NCBI GenBank assembly: GCA_036703315.1
Contig: DATNPH010000160.1
Location: forward strand, 1 to 26,245
Source: DATNPH01 sp036703315
GTDB taxonomy: Bacteria > Cyanobacteriota > Cyanobacteriia > Cyanobacteriales > Coleofasciculaceae
Direction of reading: 5' to 3'
DNA: 26,245 bases
Part shown: in pieces, positions 7,254-13,688 of the stretch
Layout: the number at the start of each line of letters is the position of its first letter
Position numbering within the stretch: position 1 is the first letter of the stretch
The notes under the pieces: generated by a model
The model's database searches: none
What the model was told of the DNA's origin: nothing
The model's input: only the letters and a program-made list of their open reading frames with translations
Program-made: the position numbers and the translations under genes

Positions 7254-9466
7254 TGTGTTACAACTCCAGACTCGTCTTTGCCTATAGAAGCTTCGTCTTT
7301 TGTGCCTGAAAGCACTGAGGTGAGGTGAGAAGTGACCTGAGAGTATCGGCGGGTAATCAGGAGAGAAGATCGACACTCAATTGCTAGTTCATCAGTGTAC
7401 TGCCCCAAGGTTTGGCGCTCAATTCCCCAAGTGCGGCTAGTGCCAGCAATCGTAAGGTCAACAAAGCTGGACGCCTCAACGACGGACTGGATTGGATCTG
7501 AGGAAGTAACGGTTTCGATAGTAATGCGATCGCGCACCGATGCTGGCAATTGATCCATCACCATGCGAAACTCATAAGTCCAGTCAGAGGAAGCCTCATC
7601 GTTTTGTATCGCTTGTAGAACAGTAAGGCTGCGCATATCACTATTGATGAGTAGTCTTAGGGCGAGTTCTAGTCCCAGATCATCATGGGTATTTGCGGCG
7701 TAAGGCACCAAAATCTTCTCCAGTCGCTCCCGTCCTCGATCTACAAATACCGCAACATCCACCGGCGCTGTACTGAGAATTTGACCGACTCGTCCACCCA
7801 GGCGGTTGGTACTAAAAGCAGGACGGTGCCAACCCACTAAAATCAAATTAGTTCGGTCAAGTAAGGCAATCTCTGCTGTTGCTCGCGCTACATCGTTGGC
7901 AGTCTGGACAATTGGATGCACCAGGTGACGAGTTTCTGGAGGCTCTAGGCTCTGGATCAATTCTTCCAGACGAGAGCGTCGCTCTTTTATCAACCGATCT
8001 GCCTCAGCTGGGGTACTTTGAAACAGATAGTCTTCTTCCAGTTGAATCAGACTGAGTGGATGAACAACTGCGCCTTGCTCTCGCGTTCCAGCAATAGCCA
8101 CCGCCAACTGTACTAAGCCTTTTTGTGTACTGGGATTGGCAATTGGTACCAGTATTCGGTAAAGCGGTTGACCCCTGTCGAGACGGCTCTCAATATCGGG
8201 TTCTGATTCTACCGTATCGAGCTTGATCAGTCGTTTTGGATAAGTCCACTCCAACAGGGGTGCGGTCATCACCGTTGTTACCAGCGCCATAATGACTAAC
8301 ATGGTGAATAGCAAAGGCGAAATCACACCTAGGCTTAGACCAATATTGAGCACAATTAACTCAGTCAAGCCGCGAGTATTCATCAACCAACCTAGAGCAG
8401 AGGCTTCCCGGTTCTCAATGCCACAGACTCTTGCCGCCACATAGGTGCCAACGTACTTGCCAAGAATTGCCACTGTCACAACGGCTGCACACAGTAACCA
8501 CAATTCGGGACTGTTGAGCAAGCCAATTTGGGTGCGTAAACCACTATAGGCAAAAAAGATTGGCAGCAGAAAAGTGAGTACAAAGTCTTCTGTTTTCTGA
8601 GCTAACTCCCTTACTAAACCAGCGTTCTTGGGCATTACAGCTCCCAGCAGGAAGGCACCAAAAATGAGGTGAATGCCAATTAGTTCTGTAATCAGGGCAG
8701 AAGCAACCACTCCCATGTAAATCCCAGCCAGAACTAGCTGAGTTAGCCGTCCGGTAAGGTTGTAGTACCTGGAAAGTTTTTGTAGGAACCAACGCCCCAC
8801 CGTCACCATGAACCCGATGTAGAGTAGAGCCTCCCCAATGGTTACCACGACGCCAATCATGCTGTGATTGCCACTGGCTGACATAGCCGCCTTGCCTACC
8901 GCAATCGCCAGCGCCAACAAACACCAAGCCGTAACATCATCTACTGCTGCACAGGTAAGGGCTAAAGTTCCCAAGCGTGTTCCCTGCAAGTTATTTTCAG
9001 TAATAATTCGGGCTAGTACGGGAAAAGCTGTGATCGACATAGCCGCCCCCAAAAACAGAGCAAACGCGGTAAACGATACACTCGCATTTGAAACAAGGGG
9101 GTAAAGCAGCAGAGCCAGCAGACTTCCCAGTGAAAAAGGCACCAAAATACTGACATGGGAGGTCAGAATAGCTATATCTAAATTACCTTTGAGATATTTT
9201 GGGTCTAGTTCTAAGCCAATCAAAAACATGAAAAAGATTAGCCCGACCTGAGATAGCACATCAAGGAAGGGAAGTGTCTGAGCTGGGAACAAGGTTGTTG
9301 CTAACGTTGGAGCTATTAAACCCAACAAAGATGGTCCGAGCATAATCCCAGCGATAATCTCACCAATCACTAAAGGTTGCTTGAAGACTCGGCACCCTAG
9401 ACCCATTAGCCGGGAGAGTCCAATGATGATCAGCACTTGAACTAGAACGAGAACAACTGTATGCAT
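7250..9466 (-). CDS. Kef-type cation/proton antiporter with universal-stress-like tail
   Basis: Member of the CPA2 (Kef/CHX-like) monovalent cation:proton antiporters, 738 residues. Residues 1-400 carry about 12 transmembrane segments, with the motifs PLVIGEIIAGIMLGPS (31-46), FFMFLIGLELDP, and the paired aspartates AAVDDVTAW (Asp176-Asp177) expected for ion exchange. Residues 430 onward are cytoplasmic and hold two domains of universal-stress-protein type: one starts YRILVPIANP and has ILVGWHRPAFS, the other starts EKILVPYAANTHDD and ends with a segment containing LTIAGTSRTWG. This is the arrangement of cyanobacterial and plant CHX proteins. The true ion (K+ or Na+) cannot be told. First gene of the antiporter, small protein, aroE operon. 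Confidence 0.93.
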   Translation of the reverse strand: MHTVVLVLVQVLIIIGLSRLMGLGCRVFKQPLVIGEIIAGIMLGPSLLGLIAPTLATTLFPAQTLPFLDVLSQVGLIFFMFLIGLELDPKYLKGNLDIAILTSHVSILVPFSLGSLLALLLYPLVSNASVSFTAFALFLGAAMSITAFPVLARIITENNLQGTRLGTLALTCAAVDDVTAWCLLALAIAVGKAAMSASGNHSMIGVVVTIGEALLYIGFMVTVGRWFLQKLSRYYNLTGRLTQLVLAGIYMGVVASALITELIGIHLIFGAFLLGAVMPKNAGLVRELAQKTEDFVLTFLLPIFFAYSGLRTQIGLLNSPELWLLCAAVVTVAILGKYVGTYVAARVCGIENREASALGWLMNTRGLTELIVLNIGLSLGVISPLLFTMLVIMALVTTVMTAPLLEWTYPKRLIKLDTVESEPDIESRLDRGQPLYRILVPIANPSTQKGLVQLAVAIAGTREQGAVVHPLSLIQLEEDYLFQSTPAEADRLIKERRSRLEELIQSLEPPETRHLVHPIVQTANDVARATAEIALLDRTNLILVGWHRPAFSTNRLGGRVGQILSTAPVDVAVFVDRGRERLEKILVPYAANTHDDLGLELALRLLINSDMRSLTVLQAIQNDEASSDWTYEFRMVMDQLPASVRDRITIETVTSSDPIQSVVEASSFVDLTIAGTSRTWGIERQTLGQYTDELAIECRSSLLITRRYSQVTSHLTSVLSGTKDEASIGKDESGVVTQ

Positions 9467-9835
9467 AAAATTGCCTTGCCCGACCCTTAAGCCTAAAAAT
9501 ACACCCCAGCTGGAAATCAGGGAATTACCGCCACAGTTATACCAGACTTATAGCTGAGAGTCTTGATATAACACACTTTGTTGAAGAATCAACCCGTCGA
9601 TTGTTAGGGAAATCTTCGTAAAATTGAGGAGAGAGCCTAGCAATCTGTCGGAGCAAGAGAGTCTTCTGTCAGATAGGGAGGGGGATCTGGGGAATGGGAA
9701 GTAGTAAAACGGCAACGATAACAAAGTTTCAAAACTTTACAAGGCTCTTTCCCTGCTCCCGGCTCCTTGCTGCCCACAAACGGCTAGGTCATTGGACAAC
9801 AGCAAAGACTAGCTGGTAGTCAAGAGAGTATCTTC
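9467..9835. other. Divergent intergenic region between antiporter and kinase
   Basis: About 370 bp that must hold the promoters of both divergent genes. No gene is seen. A G-rich block around 9675-9705 and a C-rich block around 9745-9775 (ccctgctcccggctccttgc) are low-complexity and of a kind scattered in cyanobacterial intergenic DNA. No clear operator or terminator was found. Confidence 0.5.
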
Positions 9836-11254
9836 ATGAATTTGATGGCTTGTACGAGCTGTGGACGAGAAAATCCTTCTGGAGCGCGTTTTTGTACTCA
9901 CTGCGGTGTTCCTGTGTTAGAAGCGAATGCTGGTACAGAGGGAATTAGCTTGATACCTGGAACTCGGTTACGCGATCGCTACATCATAAAGCATCCATTA
10001 GGTCAGGGAGGATTTAGCAGAACTTACCTAGCAGAAGATATAGGACGCTTTCATGAACCGGTTACTCTCAAACAACTGACTCTCACCAATCAGGGAACCT
10101 ATGCTCTCAACAAAGCCGAGGAACTTTTTCAACGGGAAGCTGCAATGCTGCATAAACTTCAGCATCCCCAGATTCCCCGGTTCTGGGAATTCTTTCGCGA
10201 TGGCAAACAGCTGTTTTTAGTTCAAGACTATATCGAAGGCCAAACTTATCAATCTTTATTGGAAGAGCGAACCGCTTTAGGAGAAACCTTCAGTGAAGCC
10301 GAAATCATCCAACTGTTGCAGCAACTCCTCCCAGTTTTGAGCTATCTCCACTCGTTGGGCATCATTCACCGGGATATTTCTCCAGATAACATCATCTGTC
10401 GTGCCTCAGATGGACTGCCTGTTTTGATTGATTTAGGCGGTGTTACAAAAATTTCCCTAGGAGTAGCTACCCCAGTTGGCAGTTCGCAAAATTCTACCTC
10501 CTCTAGTAGCCCTACTCGCCTAGGTAAAATTGGCTATGCTCCCGATGAACAGCTACGTCTAGGAATCGTTGCCCCTTATAGTGATCTGTATGCTTTAGGT
10601 GCCACAGCGCTGGTCTTAATGACCGGAAAACAGCCCCAAGAACTTATTGACTTAGAGACAATGCAATGGAACTGGCAACTGCATGTGAGCTTAAGTCCTT
10701 TTGTGTCAGGCATCCTCAAGCGAATGCTTTCTAGTGATCCAGTAGAACGGTTTCAATCGGCTGATGAACTTCTGCAATATCTAGAAGATCATAGTGAGAC
10801 GGCATCAACGCAAGTGTATAGTCGTTCTCCTCATAACAGTGGTCAGGTGCATCATCCAGTAGCCGCATCGGCGAATAATTCCGGTTGTGGGCATTTATTT
10901 GATGCTTCCGTCGAAGTACCACAGGAGATTCATAGCTGGAACTGGGGTGCCTTTTTCATACCAGGTCTTTGGTGTATTCCGAATCGGGTTTGGATTGGAC
11001 TAATCGCCTGGAGTGACCTCAGTCTGATTACCATCCCCTTCACTTTCGGTAGTACATGGCTGATTATGGCAGTGATTTTGGGCGTTAAAGGTAATGAATG
11101 GGCGTGGAAAAGCCGCCGTTGGAAGAGTGTAAGGGATTTTAAACGCCATCAACGGTTGTGGGCGATCGCCGGGTTCCTCATCCTGGCAGCTATCTTAGTT
11201 GGAATTGCATTGATTATTTTGGCGCTTTTAGCCTTGGGTTTCTCCTCAATTTAG
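9836..11254 (+). CDS. Zinc-ribbon serine/threonine protein kinase with membrane tail
   Basis: A 472-residue Hanks-type kinase. Order of parts: an N-terminal zinc ribbon with Cys6, Cys9, Cys20 and Cys23 (CTSCG and CTHCG); the kinase domain from about residue 49, with the ATP loop GQGGFS (56-61), Lys79 in VTLK, Glu101, the catalytic HRDISPDN (Asp180, Asn185) and DLGG at the DFG position (Asp199); an activation region with KIGYAPDEQ; then, after a Ser/His-rich linker, a C-terminal membrane domain with WNWGAFFIPGLW, NRVWIGLI, GVKGNEWAWKSRRW and a terminal hydrophobic helix. That last domain is common in cyanobacterial membrane proteins. All catalytic residues are present, so it should be active; its target is unknown. 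ATG 9845 is an alternative start. Confidence 0.93.
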   Translation: MNLMACTSCGRENPSGARFCTHCGVPVLEANAGTEGISLIPGTRLRDRYIIKHPLGQGGFSRTYLAEDIGRFHEPVTLKQLTLTNQGTYALNKAEELFQREAAMLHKLQHPQIPRFWEFFRDGKQLFLVQDYIEGQTYQSLLEERTALGETFSEAEIIQLLQQLLPVLSYLHSLGIIHRDISPDNIICRASDGLPVLIDLGGVTKISLGVATPVGSSQNSTSSSSPTRLGKIGYAPDEQLRLGIVAPYSDLYALGATALVLMTGKQPQELIDLETMQWNWQLHVSLSPFVSGILKRMLSSDPVERFQSADELLQYLEDHSETASTQVYSRSPHNSGQVHHPVAASANNSGCGHLFDASVEVPQEIHSWNWGAFFIPGLWCIPNRVWIGLIAWSDLSLITIPFTFGSTWLIMAVILGVKGNEWAWKSRRWKSVRDFKRHQRLWAIAGFLILAAILVGIALIILALLALGFSSI

Positions 11255-11286
11255 ATAAGCAACCAATTGTTCAGGTTCATTGCTAC

Positions 11287-11307
11287 TGGTTCATGGTTCA
11301 TGGTTCA
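11287..11307. repeat. Heptamer tandem repeat TGGTTCA x3
   Basis: Three perfect consecutive copies of TGGTTCA. It lies 14 bp before a second, different heptamer array, in the leader of the O-methyltransferase gene. This is the STRR class of repeat known from cyanobacterial genomes. Confidence 0.9.
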
Positions 11308-11320
11308 TTGAGGTGCCTAC

Positions 11321-11376
11321 CACTAGCCACTAACTACTAACCACTAACTACTAACTACTAACCACTAACCACTAGC
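11321..11376. repeat. Heptamer tandem repeat YACTARC x8
   Basis: Eight consecutive 7-bp units: CACTAGC, CACTAAC, TACTAAC, CACTAAC, TACTAAC, TACTAAC, CACTAAC, CACTAGC. The array ends 6 bp before the ATG of the O-methyltransferase gene, so it fills the place where a ribosome-binding site would be. Short tandemly repeated repetitive (STRR) heptamers are known from cyanobacteria; copy-number change here would alter the distance from promoter to start codon. Confidence 0.95.
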
Positions 11377-11382
11377 CAAAAA

Positions 11383-12054
11383 ATGACAACTCAAACGCTT
11401 GGACTGGACACTCAGCTTTACGACTACTTGCAGTCGGTTTCTCTGCGAGAGCCGGGAATTTTGACACAGCTTCGGCAGGAAACCGCGCAGCATCCGATGG
11501 GGAGGATGCAGATTGGCCCAGAGCAAGGGCAGTTTATGGCGTTGCTGGTGCAATTGATCGGAGCAAAAAAAACTCTGGAGGTGGGGGTATTTACAGGCTA
11601 CAGTTCCTTAGCTGTTGCCTTGGCATTGCCCCCAGAGGGCAAGGTAGTTGCCTGTGATGTGAGTCAAGAGTATACGGCGATCGCGCATCGTTATTGGCAG
11701 CAGGCAGGAGTGGCTGACAAAATTCACCTCCATATTGCCCCAGCACAAGAAACCTTGGAGCGGTTACTGGCAGAGGGACAGGCAGGTACGTTTGATTTTG
11801 CATTCATCGATGCGGACAAGAGAAATTATCAAACCTACTACGAACTAGCACTAGAACTGGTGCGTCCGGGTGGATTAATTGCAGTGGACAACGTACTTTG
11901 GTCGGGGCGGGTAGCAGACCCGAGGGTGCAAGACAATAGAACCAAGGCAATGCGATCGTTTAATCAAAAGCTTCATCAAGATCAGCGGGTCATCCTTAGC
12001 TTGGTGCCGATTGGGGATGGGTTGACTCTGGCGCTGAAGCATTTTTCCGCTTAG
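11383..12054 (+). CDS. SAM-dependent O-methyltransferase (CCoAOMT family)
   Basis: A 223-residue cytoplasmic methyltransferase of the caffeoyl-CoA/catechol O-methyltransferase family, which moves a methyl group from S-adenosylmethionine to a hydroxyl of a small, usually catechol-like molecule with a bound divalent metal. Seen: the SAM loop LEVGVFTGYSSL (65-76), the acidic end of strand 2 in VVACDVS, the metal ligands Asp143 and Asp169-Asn170 (FIDADKRNY and VDNVLWSGRV) and the C-terminal GDGLTLALK. The length is typical. No Shine-Dalgarno sequence is visible because a heptamer array runs to within 6 bp of the ATG. Its last 59 bp overlap the convergent trhO gene. The substrate is not known. Confidence 0.95.
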   Translation: MTTQTLGLDTQLYDYLQSVSLREPGILTQLRQETAQHPMGRMQIGPEQGQFMALLVQLIGAKKTLEVGVFTGYSSLAVALALPPEGKVVACDVSQEYTAIAHRYWQQAGVADKIHLHIAPAQETLERLLAEGQAGTFDFAFIDADKRNYQTYYELALELVRPGGLIAVDNVLWSGRVADPRVQDNRTKAMRSFNQKLHQDQRVILSLVPIGDGLTLALKHFSA

Positions 12055-12928
12055 CCGCTAGTTCGAACTGTCGTTGTCTGGCTTCCTGACGTGCCTTTTT
12101 TTCCGCTGTGAGGTGGTCAAAACAGTAGAGACAGGAAATACCTTCTTGGTAGTGAATAGAGGTTTTATCCGCTTCAGAGATTGGATGTCCACAGCTACGG
12201 CAGAGATCATAGGTGCCTTCTATCAACCCAGGCTTGACAGCAATGCGCTGATCAAAGACAAAACACTCTCCCTGCCACAAGCTCTCTTGAGCTGGGACTT
12301 CCTCCAAATACTTGAGAATGCCACCTTTGAGGTGATATACCTCCTGAAAGCCTTGACTGAGCATAAACGATGAGGCTTTTTCACAGCGAATGCCTCCTGT
12401 ACAAAACATCGCTACCTTTTTGTGCTTAGCAGGATCGAGATGATGGCGAACATAATCAGGGAATTGTCGGAATGAGGCGATTTGAGGATTTGCGGCTCCT
12501 TCAAACGTTCCGATCTGTACCTCGTAGTTGTTGCGGGTATCAATGACGATCACTTCTGGATCTTGGAGCAAGGTATTCCAGTCTTCAGGGCTAACATAGG
12601 TGCCAACCTGATGGTTCGGATCAACTTCGGGAACGCCCAAGGTCACAATTTCTCTCTTCAACCGAACTTTCATGCGGTCAAATGGGGAGGAGTCTGTATA
12701 GGACTCTTTGTGATCCAGGTCTGCTAGACGTGGGTCAGAGCGCAAAAAGGTTAGGACTGAATCAATCGCCTGACGTGAGCCTACAAGTGTCCCATTGACT
12801 CCTTCTGCGGCAAGCAGAATCGTCCCCTTGACATCCTGCTTTATGCAGTATTCCAGCCAGGAGCCTTGTTTCTCTAAAAAGTCCGACAGACTAACAAACT
12901 TATAAAACGTTGCAACAACCTGGGTCAT
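11996..12928 (-). CDS. trhO: tRNA uridine(34) hydroxylase, rhodanese family
   Basis: TrhO (YceA family) makes 5-hydroxyuridine at the wobble position of certain tRNAs, an oxygen-dependent step toward 5-methoxyuridine. 310 residues. An N-terminal domain (1-95, with KGTILLAAEGVNGT) is followed by a rhodanese domain from about 105 (PEDWNTLLQDPEVIVIDTRN) with the catalytic cysteine Cys176 in FCTGGIRCEKAS, and a C-terminal part with four cysteines in CRSCG and CLYC that looks metal-binding. The last 25 residues are a basic, Gln/Arg/Ser-rich tail. It converges with the O-methyltransferase gene and overlaps it by 59 bp. Confidence 0.94.
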   Translation of the reverse strand: MTQVVATFYKFVSLSDFLEKQGSWLEYCIKQDVKGTILLAAEGVNGTLVGSRQAIDSVLTFLRSDPRLADLDHKESYTDSSPFDRMKVRLKREIVTLGVPEVDPNHQVGTYVSPEDWNTLLQDPEVIVIDTRNNYEVQIGTFEGAANPQIASFRQFPDYVRHHLDPAKHKKVAMFCTGGIRCEKASSFMLSQGFQEVYHLKGGILKYLEEVPAQESLWQGECFVFDQRIAVKPGLIEGTYDLCRSCGHPISEADKTSIHYQEGISCLYCFDHLTAEKKARQEARQRQFELAAKRKNASAPESTHPQSAPS

Positions 12929-13116
12929 TTTCCCGCTTAAATGAGAGGTAGAGGTGCTACTACATTCAGTTTGGCTTCATACTTTACAGGAAGCCAGCTA
13001 CAATATGACAGAGTTCACATTTTTTCTTCATCCTCCATTAGCAAAGGAACTTTAAAGGGTAAAATAACAAAAGTAGATCAGTTTCTACTTTTTCAGTTAA
13101 ACTATATCTTGTGCTT

Positions 13117-13189
13117 GGGGGTATAGCTCAGTTGGTAGAGCGCCTGCTTTGCAAGCAGGATGTCAGCGGTTCGAGTCCGCTTACCTCCA
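13117..13189 (+). tRNA. trnA: tRNA-Ala, anticodon TGC
   Basis: A complete 73-nt cloverleaf. Acceptor GGGGGTA pairs with TACCTCC (one G-U), the D arm is GCTC/GAGC with AGTTGGTA, the anticodon stem is CCTGC/GCAGG around TTTGCAA with TGC at 13150-13152, and the T arm is AGCGG TTCGAGT CCGCT. The discriminator is A; CCA is not encoded. It is a single gene outside any rRNA operon in this window. Confidence 0.98.
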
Positions 13190-13688
13190 CTTACTTAGTT
13201 GAATAACACATTAGTTGTCGTCAGCACTAGATTAATGGCGCTCATAATTAATTAATGTCGGCAGTTGGGGCTGTCGCAACAAAGAAAGACCTCTCCCAAG
13301 ATGTCGTTAGTGGTGTGCCACTGATCGCATCCGTGATTGAAGAAACGCTGAGTATTCGCAACACTCACAGTTGAGATTGTGGGTGAGTCCTTAAGAGTTC
13401 AGGATTACGAAGTCGGTTTTGAGCGCAAGAGATTTAGACCCGATTCGTTGAGCGATCGCATGATGTTTTACCAGATTAGGGGAGATCGTCGCTCAAAGTT
13501 GGTCTTTATCTTCGCTCGTTTTGATTAACATCCTAGAGCTTATAAGTATCTAAGCATTTGAGTTGATGAAACAACTTAGCAGTCCAATATACAGTGGATT
13601 AGTAGAGCCACTGACTTCCAACTCCGGTGGCGATGTAGATCGGGAGCATCAGTCCTAATTATGTACCTATTGAAGCAATTCCATCCTG
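13190..13688. other. Region between tRNA-Ala and the adenylate cyclase
   Basis: About 500 bp with no intact gene. The middle (13255-13528) reads as two overlapping protein-like frames and may be a decayed gene. The 3' part is probably the promoter region of the cyclase gene, but I see no convincing promoter or operator. A HIP1 site lies at about 13453-13460. Confidence 0.5.
13255..13528 (+). pseudogene. Possible decayed gene, two frames joined by a frameshift
   Basis: From ATG 13255 a 39-codon frame ends at TGA 13372-13374. The next frame is open from 13352 to TAA 13526-13528. Both have protein-like composition: the first contains VVSGVPLIASVIEETLS, the second EIVGESLRVQDYEV and later FERKRFRPDSL. 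A single one-base shift between 13352 and 13372 would join them into about 90 residues. I cannot identify the family; a weak look of a P450 K-helix region is not enough to name it. It may equally be chance. Confidence 0.25.

Noticed and set aside
7254..7376. 41-residue upstream extension of the small protein before aroE
   Set aside because: It lies in the antiporter coding region and lacks start features; the ATGA overlap start at 7253 precedes a proper membrane anchor.
11287..11376. CRISPR-like array
   Set aside because: Units are 7 bp with no spacers; they are tandem heptamers. No CRISPR array or cas gene was seen in the window.
12941..13126. 61-codon + strand frame running into tRNA-Ala
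   Set aside because: It overlaps the tRNA gene and has no protein-like content.
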